A stretch of DNA of 64,000 nt from Nonomuraea sp. PA05 (GCF_008086045.1 NZ_VSEY01000004.1:344661-408660), one strand, 5' to 3'; counted from the first letter of the stretch, positions 19,101 through 27,385 are shown. Numbers and translations: made by a program. Notes: generated from the sequence alone by a model not told the origin.

Positions 19101-19364
19101 GGCCGAGGCCTTCAGTGCGTCGTAGACGAACTGACCGCGAGTGGTCCAGTCGGCGATCTTCTTCGCCGGTGCGAGGTCGGCCTTGGTGTCGAACGTGATC
19201 CAGAAGTCGGAGACCGGCTCCGTGCGGAAGCGGCCCTTCAGGTCCGACGCGATCTTGTCGGCGGGCGCACCGGGATCCGGCTCAGCGGCCGACGCCGGTA
19301 AGGGCGAGATCATGCTCAGGCCGACCACTGCGGCCAGCGAAGCGACGAGGGCTTTCAGTCTCAC
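13185..19364 (-). CDS. Giant secreted S8 (subtilisin-like) peptidase with malectin-like and carboxypeptidase-regulatory-like modules
   Basis: The 2059-residue protein has a Sec signal peptide (cleavage near PASA-AEPD, residue 26-27), a propeptide to about residue 165 and an S8 catalytic domain at ~175-490. The triad is Asp198 (SNLDSG), His244 (DDGHGTH) and Ser419 (GTSMAAPHVAG), with Asn347 (SSGN) for the oxyanion hole. After it come carboxypeptidase-regulatory-like Ig modules (~490-660), two related nidogen-like blocks (each with a FGYGDGIG or IGYGDGIG motif), a beta-propeller-like stretch (~1050-1250) and two malectin-like modules (VGVNAGG and KGVDAGG starts), the last at the C-terminus. This is a secreted protease that probably binds carbohydrate or cell wall. 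No sorting signal or transmembrane anchor is visible. It stands alone. Confidence 0.93.
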   Translation of the reverse strand: MRLKALVASLAAVVGLSMISPLPASAAEPDPGAPADKIASDLKGRFRTEPVSDFWITFDTKADLAPAKKIADWTTRGQFVYDALKASARASAASVSAGLDAAGVKYTSYPLVNAVLVKGGTQKLALDVASVGQVAEIHASPQVALVEPVDEKTPADQAVRPAAPAEDGTVSWGLDAIHTPQAWAKGATGAGITVSNLDSGVQFDHPALMRRYRGTKPDGTVDHNYNWMATRGTCTGAPCDDDGHGTHTMGTMVGDDGTNHVGVAPDAQWIATNGCCDSTGVESLLKSGWWLLAPTDVHGNNPDPSKRPHVINNSWGQNVEHNFDDFFQAIDEAWSAAGIFSVWSSGNTTPYAACDTVSSPGSAESAYSVGAYASDGTLALFSRKGEGEDGRIKPEISAPGVAVRSSYLNGSYTEMSGTSMAAPHVAGAVAGLWSYDPTLIGQVEETRRLLAESAVDVDDTECGGTADFNNKYGEGRLDLVRLLELAPRQGGTLTGVVTADGAPAPAVDVTISGPFSRSVGTDKDGRFTINLPVGDYQISTKAFGYLTATASATVALGQNTSVEVPLTAAARHDISGRVIDDKKQPVPNADVSVKDTPLEAVRTDANGAFTIAGVPEGQYGLAVTPNACFSPTSVPLTVGAENKSLEIPIGLVVDKGGYSCSLSEGEYLRGTDPVAFKSGVWATVDLPFPIALYNGSHDTLGISLRGVISPDTTTGPGTGGAGIFPFYVPSPVQFAPGGGVFTAATKVDGEDAFVIEFRDAKIWAYPIRSEYTEPVSFSATLTRSGKVIFGYGDGIGTDDPVTGGARTITGIQGWAGVDGIRFSDSVPVLHDGMIVTYDLPDWGYLDATVVDKNDGLPVSGAKVSITGKNGLVESVTTNGTGVVHRQLPVAGYTMTVEAPNYGTASYDFALDKLYAKATIDARLTTGAAGLKASGLDAVMGTDQNGVGSLTLTNNGSAPLTYDLGEAARHHELDAAGATTRTGTGADSTIDLTAWKAGASGMKPSNVDGKAATASAAEAQAEGKVGTTSGGDVITRIDIPGTIAEKEPSGIGYDGDVWVHDYTARTNTAYTVTGKRTGKVFDASWNPEYRAFDMALDTKTGDMCQMEDSPASYIHCFDRETGKETRQIKGDWSTLQLTGLAYNPAEDVFYIGGRKNGLIGTVAGTSHDNAGALLSFCAPPLPEVMGLAYNQASDTIWYTDLTSNRPTRLLQVDPDDCSLVNAWWFPGQKAGQGGGLETDSTGALWAADQIADDVVLVDVEDDLLTDLPWLSLSSTGGTLAPGESTTVKVSISSKDADPGTLGANIVVLSDSGRQPKTYVPVTLTTTKYQVGVNAGGPSFTDASGYTWSGDQAARGKAWGYTGKGKTISTRAAIKGTEDDALFQSQRTTPGKDLVYTFPDTPKGTYAIDLGFAEIEQVWQGKRVFDVLIDDELTQYAYDPVKAVGPNAADWHTAVVQHDGGPLTVELRGSKGLRAPSIAALRVTLDPRGDKAEPEPQPEEPEPGPVPVAPAGRSYAMKVTDGLYRQGTEESGWHGDDVCGVLWFDSSFLFPFYDTAWDGVCVTTNGALIFDRAGTVGNNTALPSPYAYDAIFPLWDDLVVDDQAGIYFGATEVDGLAAEVIEWRNAAFDSDRAARVSFSVTLIADGRIQIGYGDGIGGDNPLTRGSSATVGVEGLKRNPASQYSFNQPILKAGLGLEYTLPAAGTIEGTVTDANDGKPIAGAIVTLAGPNGDRVITTDEKGRWKAQALVGENTVQVWAPNYVTAGRPVTIAKKDQAEVVDTALTTGVTTVTGGDLDWLLGPDQKATADVIVTNTGSAPLEVRLSEQKRASDGGHEAADLPWLTLTGPAAAGTVKLAAGESTTVTATADNAAVEPGVLVGDVLVASNAGKSEAQFRPVRLATSAYWKGVDAGGSGHVGADGFVWSPDQKLGSRPWGYVGGNARATKAAIGGTEDDDLFRTQRTGETFAYVFKNAPAGTYRIGLDFAEFEKVKAGKRAFDVLVGGKPVLHDHDVQARVGALTADVNTVTVEHAGGDLKVELLREIGERDPILNALKVQQDPRL

Positions 19365-19441
19365 GTGCGGGGTCCTCCGGCCTACAGGGGTTGGTAGGGG
19401 TCGTGGCTCTCGTCATCGCCGTCGTCGCCGTCATCTTGGGC

Positions 19442-19468
19442 GTCAGGGGCGTCAGGGGCGTCAGGGGT
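19442..19468. repeat. Three tandem 9-bp repeats in the subtilase upstream region
   Basis: GTCAGGGGC occurs three times in a row (the last copy ends in T) within the 256-base gap 19365-19620. The gap otherwise contains no gene I can support and must hold the promoter of the subtilase. Confidence 0.7.
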
Positions 19469-19620
19469 GCTGACGCGCGGCTCAAATGGTCGCTGGTGCT
19501 CGATGAGGGAGTCGTCACGCGCGGCAGGTCGCTCAGGCATGCACTGCCCCAGTGCCATGGATCATGGAGTCATGCTCGGGGTGACGAGCGATCTTCGCTA
19601 TCCGGCGGATACGTCAATTT

Positions 19621-22575
19621 TCACGACGGGTCGCTGAGGGAATCCTCTTCCGCGAACACTCCGGCCTCTACCGCCTTGACCGCGAGCGCGGTCCGGGAAC
19701 TCACCTTCAACTTGCGCATCGCCGCACGCAGCTGTTGATCCACCGTGGCCGGTGACTTGGCCAGAATCCGGCTGATCTCCCGGTTCGTCTTGCCGGCGAC
19801 GACCAGTCGGACCACGTCGAGCTCACGAGGTGAGAGCCGGTCGCCGTACCCCCGTCGACCGCCGCGCCACAATCGCGGAACCTCGGCGCCGTGTTCGCGA
19901 AGCCGCTGTGCGACACGGTCCGCATCGCCGCGGGCTCCGAGTTTGAACAGTTGCTCGTACTGTGCGGCCAGCAGCTCTCGGCCCTGTTCGAGCTGGCCTT
20001 GCGCCATGAGCGCCGCGGCTTGACGCTCGCGGGCGAGCATGGCGTCGTAGGGGCGCGGCAACGCGTTCCAGGCGCGCGCCGCCCGGTCGTACGCCCTCGC
20101 CGCGCGGGCGTGGTCTCCGGCTGCGGCGGCCAGCAGAGCACGGCATACGGTGAGGGCGGCGCGAGGCGCAGGCGCCGTACGGCCACGCAGTCCTCTGGCG
20201 AACTGGTCGCCCAGGCGGGTCGCGGCCTTCAGGTCGCCAGCGACGAGGAGTGCCTCGATCCGGGCGGGGACGAGGTCCGTCGCCCAGACCCAGATGCCTT
20301 TTCTGCGAACTGTGTCGATCGGCTCGTTCGTGATCTGCAGCGCCCGGCCGCTGTTTCCGTCCGTCAGCCACAGTCTGGCCAGCGCAGCGGCGGCCTCCAT
20401 CGTGTCGTCGGCTGCGCCGAGACGGGCAGACTCCTCAAGGACCAGCCGGAACTGCTCCCCCGCCGCGCGCCGCCGTCCGGCTGCGGCCGCCAGCCGGGCC
20501 GCGAGGCGAATGCTGCCGAGGTAGTGCGCCGGCCGGTCCCGGTCGGCATCGGCGAGCGCCGCGCTTGTCTCCGCGAGCCCCTCCCACCGGCCGGTGAACC
20601 ACGCCAGGTTGGTCTGTTCGAGCCGGACGTTGTGTTGCAGCCGGGACGCCTGCTCGGCCTCGGCAAGGCGCATGGCCACGGCGAGGTGTCTTTCCGCGTC
20701 GGCGTACCTGCCCCAGATCAGTGCGCCGGTCCCGACATTCGCGTGGATGCGGGCCACGTCGAGACGTTCCGCCGAGGCCGCGCCGTCGATGGGCAGGCCA
20801 GCGACGACGTCCCAGGCCTCCTCCTCGCCGAGCATGAGCAACGCAGCGGCTCGGTTGCCGGCCAGGTTCAGCCGCTCCGCGGGAGAATCGACTTCGGCGG
20901 TGAGCTCAGCGGCGCGATCCAGCCAACGCCGATGGGTCGACGCCGGCCACGGTCCCGCGTAGGCCCAGCCTAGATAGGTCATTGCCCGGGCCGCCTCGAC
21001 CGGGTCATGGTCGAGGTTGGTCACCGCTTGCTCGAGCTCGCTGAGCGCGGCCTGCGCCTCACCCCCGATGATCAGGAGCCGGCCCAAGGGGTTACGGATC
21101 TCGGCCTGCTGGCGGGCGGAGAGACCGGGGGTCTCCAGCACCGAGCGCAAGGTACGGATCACGCGGTGGTAGACCTCGTCGACCGGTTCACGACGGCCCA
21201 GCGCGGCCACTCCGGCGATGCGCGCGACTCGTGCCCGATCCGCCGGCGGCAGCTCGGACCACGAAAACAGATCGACCAGCAAGTCGACCGCCTTGGTGTG
21301 GTCACCCGAGGCCATGGCCAGCTCGGCACCCTGCTCGGCGTACCGCGCCCAGGACCGGGTCTCGCCCGCCTCACGGAAGTGGTGGGCAAGGCGTGCGACA
21401 GGCGGCGGATGGATGTCCTCCAAGGCCCGGCCGGCCAGCAGGTGGAAGTGCCTGCGGTCGGTCAACGGGATCGCTTCGTAGACAGCCGTGGCGGCCAGCA
21501 CGTGCCGGAACCGCCACTGGCCGCGGTCGTCTCCGTCCAGGACGCCGACGTCGGCCGCCTCCGCGATGGCGCCTCGGCACGCAGTCGGGGACAGACCGGC
21601 GGTCATCGCGATCGTGGCCTCCGATGACCGCTCAGCCAACGTGGCCGCGGCTCGCAACACCTGCTGCGCCGTCGGCGACAGACGGCCCACCCGCTCCCGG
21701 GTGGAGTCGCGCACCGTTGGCGGCACCTGTAGCTTGCGCAGCTTCAGCCGGACCCACTGTCCGTCGCGGAAGACGAGGTCGGCACGGTCGCACATGAGGC
21801 GAACCGACTCCTCCAGCACCAGAGGAACCCCACCGGTCCGCTCGTGCATGAACGTCGTGAACTCCTGCGATATCGGGTTGCCGTCCAGCATCGAGGACAC
21901 CAGCGCTGCCGTGTCGTCGGGTCGCATCGGCGCCAGGGCGATCCTCAGCTGGGTCACCCCAGCAGGCAACCGGGACGTCAGCCGCAGCAACAGCGATCCG
22001 GCGTCCACCTCCTCCGGCCGATAGGAGATCACGAGGCTTGGCCCGTCCGATTGCTGTCGGGAGGCGACGAACAGCAGGAACTCCAAGGTGACCTCGTCGG
22101 CCCAGTGAGCGTCCTCGAGCACGAGAACGTCGACACGCAGAGCCCGCAGCAGCTCGTCCAGGGCGCGGAACAGGCGATGCCGTGCCGCCTTCGCATCGTT
22201 CAAAGGCTGCAATGCGGGCGGCAGGTCCGAGGACCATTCAGGGAACAGGGGCCGTAACGCACCCGCAAGCTCGGTGAGCCGCAACCGCGACACCGGACGG
22301 TCGATCCCACGGAACGCGTCGACGATCGGCCCCAACGTCAGCGATTCGCGAAGCGGCGGGCACACCGAGACCAAGGCGGTGCGCTGGTCCGGCGCGGCCA
22401 ACCACTCTCGCAGCAGCCTGCTCTTCCCGATCCCCGCCTCGCCCTCCACCAGCACGATCGCCGGCGGCCGGGCCAAGGCGACCCGAAGCGCCGCCATCTC
22501 CCGATCACGACCCACGAACAGCGGCGTAGAAACCGTCGGTGAAGTCCCATCGTCTTCGGGCAAGGGGTCGAGCAT
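19621..22575 (-). CDS. Large LuxR-family transcriptional regulator with AAA/NTPase domain (LAL type)
   Basis: The 984-residue protein has an N-terminal P-loop NTPase: Walker A GEAGIGKS at residues 45-52 and a Walker B-like VLVLEDAHWADE near residue 155. A long helical/TPR-like middle section follows. The C-terminus is a LuxR helix-turn-helix (LSPRELDVVRLVVAGKTNRE, then KSPATVDQQLRAAMRKL, ending ~20 residues before the stop). Size and order fit LAL regulators, ATP-dependent activators often tied to secondary metabolism or sugar use. The start ATG gives MLDPLPEDDGTS. No obvious target operon is adjacent; the nearest gene is the secreted subtilase, same strand, 256 bases downstream. A decayed copy of its 5' part lies at 5218-5532. 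Confidence 0.92.
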   Translation of the reverse strand: MLDPLPEDDGTSPTVSTPLFVGRDREMAALRVALARPPAIVLVEGEAGIGKSRLLREWLAAPDQRTALVSVCPPLRESLTLGPIVDAFRGIDRPVSRLRLTELAGALRPLFPEWSSDLPPALQPLNDAKAARHRLFRALDELLRALRVDVLVLEDAHWADEVTLEFLLFVASRQQSDGPSLVISYRPEEVDAGSLLLRLTSRLPAGVTQLRIALAPMRPDDTAALVSSMLDGNPISQEFTTFMHERTGGVPLVLEESVRLMCDRADLVFRDGQWVRLKLRKLQVPPTVRDSTRERVGRLSPTAQQVLRAAATLAERSSEATIAMTAGLSPTACRGAIAEAADVGVLDGDDRGQWRFRHVLAATAVYEAIPLTDRRHFHLLAGRALEDIHPPPVARLAHHFREAGETRSWARYAEQGAELAMASGDHTKAVDLLVDLFSWSELPPADRARVARIAGVAALGRREPVDEVYHRVIRTLRSVLETPGLSARQQAEIRNPLGRLLIIGGEAQAALSELEQAVTNLDHDPVEAARAMTYLGWAYAGPWPASTHRRWLDRAAELTAEVDSPAERLNLAGNRAAALLMLGEEEAWDVVAGLPIDGAASAERLDVARIHANVGTGALIWGRYADAERHLAVAMRLAEAEQASRLQHNVRLEQTNLAWFTGRWEGLAETSAALADADRDRPAHYLGSIRLAARLAAAAGRRRAAGEQFRLVLEESARLGAADDTMEAAAALARLWLTDGNSGRALQITNEPIDTVRRKGIWVWATDLVPARIEALLVAGDLKAATRLGDQFARGLRGRTAPAPRAALTVCRALLAAAAGDHARAARAYDRAARAWNALPRPYDAMLARERQAAALMAQGQLEQGRELLAAQYEQLFKLGARGDADRVAQRLREHGAEVPRLWRGGRRGYGDRLSPRELDVVRLVVAGKTNREISRILAKSPATVDQQLRAAMRKLKVSSRTALAVKAVEAGVFAEEDSLSDPS

Positions 22576-22709
22576 GCGCGATGATCTCGCTTTTCGCTGC
22601 TCGGGCGCAACTACCCGGCCGCCCGGGGTCCTGTGGGCGCCGGGAACTCGGCCTGAAGGGGGCCAACACTCCGTTCACGGTCGTGGTCGTGAGCTGCGGC
22701 CTGGGTCGG

Positions 22710-23278
22710 GCATGCTCGTGACGCTTCGTGTCTTCTCCATGTTCGTGGGCTGGCTGACGCTGCTGCCCCGTAGCGACGCCTCCCAGAACCGTGCTGCGGC
22801 ACGAGGTCGCCGTGCTGGTCCATCGGGTGTCCCGTCCGAGGCTGTCGTGGGCGGATCGAGCGGTGCTGTCCGGGCTGGCCGGGGACTGCCGGCGGTGCTG
22901 CGTGCTCACCGGCCGGTGACGCCAGGGACGTTGCTGCGCCGGCACCGGCGTCGGATCGCACGCCACTGGACCTACCGCGCCGGAGGACACGATTCGGCGG
23001 TCGTGGTGTTGATCCAGAGGCTGGCGCGGGAGAATCCTCGCTGGGGTTACGAGCGCATCCGTGGCGAACTGCGACATTTGTGCCATCAGGTGAGCGGTGC
23101 GACGATCCGCCGCATCCTGAACCGGGGGCGTTCGGGCCCTCTCCGAGCTCCCATCGATGATGGCTCCGACGTGATTCCGCTGCCGCTGGGCCGGATCGAG
23201 CGTCGTCACGTTCTCGGCGGGCTGATCAACGAACATCAGCGCGCCGGCCGACCATCGGATGCAGTCATGAAGGCCTAA
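22710..23278 (+). pseudogene. rve-type transposase remnant beside the LuxR regulator
   Basis: The plus strand encodes pieces of a common actinobacterial integrase: TPGTLLRRHRRRIARHWTYR, RLARENPRWGYERIRGELR, VSGATIRRILNR and a terminal RRHVLGGLINEHQRA. The DDE catalytic core between IRRILNR and the tail is deleted and the N-terminal part is out of frame. Its 3' part matches the remnant near 5600, so regulator and transposase pieces were copied as one block. Confidence 0.7.
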
Positions 23279-23365
23279 GGCCGAGTTTGACGCCCTTCAC
23301 AGGCCTGCGCCTCGAAACGCACCCCGCGATACAGGACTCAGCCGAACGCTGCGGAACGGAACATT

Positions 23366-24026
23366 GTGATCGCTCATTCGAGCGGCGCCCGAGAGGCCGG
23401 CCGCGAGAAGGTCCGGGCCACGCCCGAACAGACCCCCGCGCTCTTTGATCTGCCCGCCCCGGAGATCCCTCCCGTGACCGGATCTCATGATCCCGGCCGC
23501 TCCGGTCAGCGTTGGCGACGGACCATGACCGCGCGGGTTGTCGTCCACGATCTCGCCGTGCTCCGCGATAGGGCGCTGGACGCCTTCGACAGCGACATCT
23601 TCCTCGAGATCGGCGACACCGATGACGACGCGGACCTTCCCGACACTCGGGAGGTGATCGCATCGACCGCAGGAGCACTCGATTGGCTGATCGATCCGGC
23701 GGCGAGGCCATGGCCGCTGAAGGAGAGCGGCGCGATCCGCCTCGGGGCAGCCGAGCACGCGGTCGAACAGGTAGCTGATCGGAAATTCCAGGTCTCCTGG
23801 CCGGCCCAGGTTCAGGTGGGCGACCTCGCCGCAGGGCACAACGCCTTCGACGCCGCGGACGAGATCAGTGGCAGCTTGGCGGTGGCGTGGAACAACGCGG
23901 CAGCCCCCGCGCGGCCTGGATCGGGAAGCCGGCCAGGTGTTGCGCGAGAAACTCCGCCGAGCCGCCGCTGGGCGAGGTCTCGTTCAGCGAATGTGGGGCC
24001 GGCTCCAGGACCTGGTCCTCGGGTGA
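23366..24026 (+). pseudogene. Hypothetical gene with a probable frameshift near 23910
   Basis: From a GTG at 23366 the frame has strong coding character (acidic, GC-rich third positions; ALDWLIDPAARPWPLKESG, then DEISGSLAVAWNNAA). Homology-like texture stops near 23905. A neighbouring frame then continues convincingly as GLDREAGQVLREKL and MWGRLQDLVLG to a TGA at 24024-24026. A single frameshift would join them into ~220 residues. I do not recognise the family. It is either a pseudogene or contains a sequencing error. The stop lies nine bases from the convergent S41 peptidase end. Confidence 0.45.
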
Positions 24027-24034
24027 AAAGTGCG

Positions 24035-24940
24035 TCAGCCTGCCAGCCGGGCGAGGGCCAGCGCGTGTGCCTGGTCGAGGGCGTCCGCGGCGGCGCAAGG
24101 GACGTCCGGCCGCACACCGGTGCCTTCCCAGTTCGTACCGGAGACGGGGTTGATGGCGCGGCCGGTGGGGACGGTGGCTTCCAGGTGGGGGTGCACGGTC
24201 CAGCCCTTGCACGGGTGCGCGCCGCCGCGGGTGGGCTCGCCGACGACGACGGCGCGGCCGAGCTGCTGCAGGTCGTAGGCCAGTTCCTCGGCGGCGGAGA
24301 AGGTGCTGTCGCTGGACAAGACGTACAACGGCTTGCTGCCGCCGAAACGCGCGCCGGGAACGTGCGGCAGGCTCCAGGACTGCTCGCTGCGCTCGCCTCT
24401 TCGCCAGTGCATGGTGTTGAGGTGGGTGCGCTCGTCCAGGAGGTAGCTGCAGACGAAGGCGACGGTGTCCGGGTCGCCGCCGCGGTTGCCGCGAAGGTCC
24501 ACGATCAGCGCCCGGGCGCGGGACGTCAGGGTGAGCGCGGCGCTCAGCGGTTCGGCGGCCCAGTCCAGCGGGAACAGCATCGGAGCCAGCTCCACCAACG
24601 CCACTCCCCCGTCGAGTAGCTCCACCCGGGGCGCGCCGCCCAGCGAGGTGTCGAAGTCCCGGCGGATGGACTCCAGGGTTGCCGCACCCTCCTCGGAGGA
24701 CACCGGGTCGGCGTGGTACTTCAGTCTCAGGTGTTTGTCGTCGTTGACGGACTGCAGGTCCGCGGTGACCAGACGGGAGAGTTCCTCGGCACTGTCCATG
24801 TCGTACGCGCCCTCGGCGAGGCGTCGTCGCAGCAGGCCGGCGAGCTGCTCGGCGATCTCGGGGAACACGTAGTGCTCGGTCAGCAGCCGGGCTGTCTCGT
24901 CGATGACAGGGGCGGGCTGAAGCTTCGTCTGAGTCGTCAC
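24035..24940 (-). CDS. S41-family (tail-specific/IRBP-like) serine peptidase
   Basis: The 301-residue protein has an N-terminal helical cap (~10-75) and an S41 core with VDLRGNRGGDPDTV near residue 150, LYVLSSDSTFSAAEE with the probable nucleophile Ser215, GEPTRGGAHP and NPVSGTNWEGTGVRPDV. These are the usual elements of the interphotoreceptor-retinoid-binding-protein-like branch. There is no PDZ domain and no signal peptide, so a cytosolic enzyme of the short form is likely. Its substrate is unknown. It is a single gene with no operon partner. Confidence 0.9.
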   Translation of the reverse strand: MTTQTKLQPAPVIDETARLLTEHYVFPEIAEQLAGLLRRRLAEGAYDMDSAEELSRLVTADLQSVNDDKHLRLKYHADPVSSEEGAATLESIRRDFDTSLGGAPRVELLDGGVALVELAPMLFPLDWAAEPLSAALTLTSRARALIVDLRGNRGGDPDTVAFVCSYLLDERTHLNTMHWRRGERSEQSWSLPHVPGARFGGSKPLYVLSSDSTFSAAEELAYDLQQLGRAVVVGEPTRGGAHPCKGWTVHPHLEATVPTGRAINPVSGTNWEGTGVRPDVPCAAADALDQAHALALARLAG

Positions 24941-25358
24941 CGCAGGGAGTAGATCACTGCCCTGACGAAAACGTCAAAAGCGTACAGACACCGTTCCTCC
25001 TTGCCGCCTCCTGAGGAGCTTGTCGCCGGGGCTGGCTGGGGTAAGGCACCAGCGGCCATGCGCAGGCTGGAGACGGCTTCGCGGGCGCGGGCGGGCCAGC
25101 CGTTCGCATGACCCCCCGGTGTTCCACGAAGGCGAGGGTACGTTACCGCTCCTCGTAAGGCGGCGACGGAGGGGGCACCAAACAGGTTCGACGCTCCGGG
25201 AGCGCTGCCGAGGCAGCGGCGAAGAGGCCACCGGTCGCCGTGTCCGCAGAATGGCCGGTGGCCGCCCTGGTCAAGCGGTATCGCATGGCCGAAAATCAGG
25301 AGTCCATCCCCGGCGCTTCGAGCGCGACCCGTTCGGATCGAGACTTCAGGAGGTCGAA
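24941..25358. other. Intergenic stretch without recognisable genes
   Basis: About 420 bases separate two divergent genes. Short open frames exist on both strands but none has a ribosome site or family-like motif. It must contain both promoters. Confidence 0.5.
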
Positions 25359-25931
25359 ATGTCCAAGTCAGTGCTCGACATGTCGATGTCGCTCGACGGG
25401 TACATCGCTGATCCCGACGACTTCCTCGGTGGTGAGGACGGCGAGCGGCTGCACAAGTGGGCCGGCGTGGAGAGCGAGCCCGGCAAGCCGGCCGAGCCGG
25501 TCAGGGAGTTCCAGGACGAGTGGACCGCGGCCGGCGCGGTCCTCGCCGGACGACGGACCGCCGAGCTCATGGACCACTGGGGCGGCGATCACAACGGCCT
25601 TCCGATCTTCGTTCCGAGCCACCGGCCGCCCGGTCCCGCCGCCCGCTGGGGCTATCCGATGGTGACGTACGTGAACGACGGGATCAAGAGCGCGATGGCG
25701 CAGGCGAAGGCCGCTGCCGGGGAGCGGGACGTGCAGGTGCGGGGCGCGTACACGGCGCAGCGGGCGCTTGAGGCTGGGGTGCTGGACGAGGTGCAGGTCC
25801 ATCTGATCCCAGTACTGCTCGGCCGTGGCCGCCGGTTGTTCGACCTGCTGCCATCGGAGATCGAGCTGGAGGTCGTACGGGTGATCGACACCCCGGAGGC
25901 CACCCACATCCGTTACCGCGTCCGTCGCTGA
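25359..25931 (+). CDS. Dihydrofolate-reductase-like / RibD C-terminal-type reductase
   Basis: The 190-residue protein opens MSKSVLDMSMSLDGYIADPD, the hallmark of the RibD_C/YyaP-like reductase group. It later has AGRRTAELMDHW, QRALEAGVLDEVQVHLIPVL and LGRGRRLFDLL. Length and motif spacing are normal. An AGGAGG site lies five bases before the ATG. These proteins are predicted NADPH-dependent reductases of unclear substrate. It is monocistronic and convergent with the HINT remnant that ends eight bases past its stop. Confidence 0.92.
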   Translation: MSKSVLDMSMSLDGYIADPDDFLGGEDGERLHKWAGVESEPGKPAEPVREFQDEWTAAGAVLAGRRTAELMDHWGGDHNGLPIFVPSHRPPGPAARWGYPMVTYVNDGIKSAMAQAKAAAGERDVQVRGAYTAQRALEAGVLDEVQVHLIPVLLGRGRRLFDLLPSEIELEVVRVIDTPEATHIRYRVRR

Positions 25932-25939
25932 GCCGGCTC

Positions 25940-26131
25940 ACGGAACGCGCCGACGGCGGGCGGTCACAGGCGCGAGCCGGTCGGCGGGGAACGCCAGTTT
26001 CACCGGACGGCGGTCGGCATTGTGTACGAGCACTGCCTCGTTGCCCACTGTCACGAAGTAGGTGTGGATGTTCGCGACGGTCAGGTTGTACACGTGCTGG
26101 TCATCGGCTGTCCGCTTGGCGAGTGCCAGGT
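25940..26131 (-). pseudogene. C-terminal piece of an RHS/polymorphic-toxin pretoxin-HINT domain
   Basis: The minus strand reads QHVYNLTVANIHTYFVTVG and NEAVLVHNADRRPV before a TGA at 25940. This corresponds to the last strands of the HINT domain in the 49-56 kb RHS protein (RVYNLTIADNHTYHVAASG, VGVLVHN). Only ~60 codons remain, with no RHS repeats upstream and a short basic tail instead of a toxin domain. It is a relic of another toxin locus. Confidence 0.75.
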
Positions 26132-26295
26132 GAGCTGCAGCATCTGGTGGAAGAGAGCTCCGGGCATCGCGCCCCCACTATCCGGGACGAGGACGACCAG
26201 CTCAGCCCGGAGGAACGCGAACGGAGCGTGAGGTGCCCAGCAGATTCCGGACAGTCGGCTACATAAGCTGACAGAAGTCTGGAAGAGGTAGGTAC

Positions 26296-26940
26296 GTGAC
26301 GAGGCGTCGCAGGCAGTCCTCGCCGGATTTCAAGGAAGAAGCCGTCCGCATGGTGCTGGAGGGCGAGCGGACGGTCGCGTCGGTGGCGCGCGAGTTTGAC
26401 ATCAACGCCAGCACCCTGGACAGCTGGGTGAATCGCCATCGGATCGTGCACGCCCGGGATGGGCAGCGGCCGGTCTCCGGGCCGGACCGGGCGCGGATCC
26501 GGGAGCTAAAGCGGGAGAACGCCGAACTGCGCGAAAAGTTGATCTTCCTGAAAAAGCAGCCGCCTTCTTCGCGTCCGAGACTCGATGACGCTCGCCAAGT
26601 ACGAGCTCATCGACGCGGAGAAGGCCTCCCACAAGATCGCGCGGATGTGCGCCTGGCTGGGTGTGTCCCGTTCGGGCTTCTACGAGTGGCGCGAGCGGCC
26701 GGCCTCGGCCACCGCGCAACGCGGGCCCTGCTGGCAACCCTGGTCGCCGAGATCTTCGCCGGCTCGCACGAGACTTATGGCTACCGGCGGGTGCACGCCG
26801 CCCCGGCCCGCCGCGGCGAGCACTGCTCGGCCGAGCTGGTGTGCGCCCTGATGCGCGAGCAGGGCCTCATCCCGGCCCAGGTACGGGCGTTCCGGCCGGC
26901 CACCACCGTCCAGGGTGACTACCGTGGCCGGGCGGACCGA
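26296..26940 (+). pseudogene. IS3-family transposase (OrfA plus part of OrfB), degenerate
   Basis: OrfA reads DFKEEAVRMVLEGERTVASV then INASTLDSWVNRHR and the KRENAELREKLIFLKK coiled coil. OrfB starts at 26585 with MTLAKYELIDAEKASHKIAR and GVSRSGFYEW, then shifts frame and continues as VAEIFAGSHETYGYRRVHAA. It breaks off near 26940 before the DDE core. The element is dead and is not the same subtype as the IS3 at 37 kb. Confidence 0.8.
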
Positions 26941-27179
26941 CAGGTGTGCCCGGCGAATGGTCGAACTGGACTCAGCGCCGGATAGCGGCGACGAGCTCGG
27001 ATCTTGCGACAATCCCCTCCCCCAGATCTGTGCAGGGATCCAAGTGGCTGCCCGAATGGCTACAGCGCTGGCTGGCAGGCCCACGAGACACTCGCTGATC
27101 TTGCCGCGTCAATCCCGAGAGCTACGGACGTTGATGACGCGCGCTGATGCCAGCGCCTCCGCGCGCGGGCATTGTTCCT

Positions 27180-27300
27180 TCGGGCTCTCATTCCGCGAGG
27201 GTGAAGCAGTCCTGCGGCGCCCAACGACACCTCAGACACCGCCCCGGAATCTCTCCTTGCTGTAGCTCCTCCAGCACCGAGCGCTGATCTCGTGCTGCCT
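27180..27300 (-). pseudogene. Fragment copied from the 3' end of the membrane-protein gene at 30308
   Basis: LEELQQGEIPG, followed after a frame change by GAVSEVSLGAAGL, parallels MEELQLGERPGAVSEVSLDAAGL near the C-terminus of the 30308-32329 product. The fragment is 3 kb away on the same strand, downstream of the HerA gene, so a second copy of that gene, or its tail, once lay here. Confidence 0.55.
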
Positions 27301-27385
27301 GGCGTCACCGACAGTCTGATCGGTGATGGAAGCGGTGCGGGCCACGTCAGCTAGGACGACCGGGATGAGGCCGTGGGCAGTTTCG

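Noticed and set aside
24941..25358. Stretch before the DHFR-like gene considered as a group II intron end
   Set aside because: No domain V-like hairpin or maturase motif could be seen.
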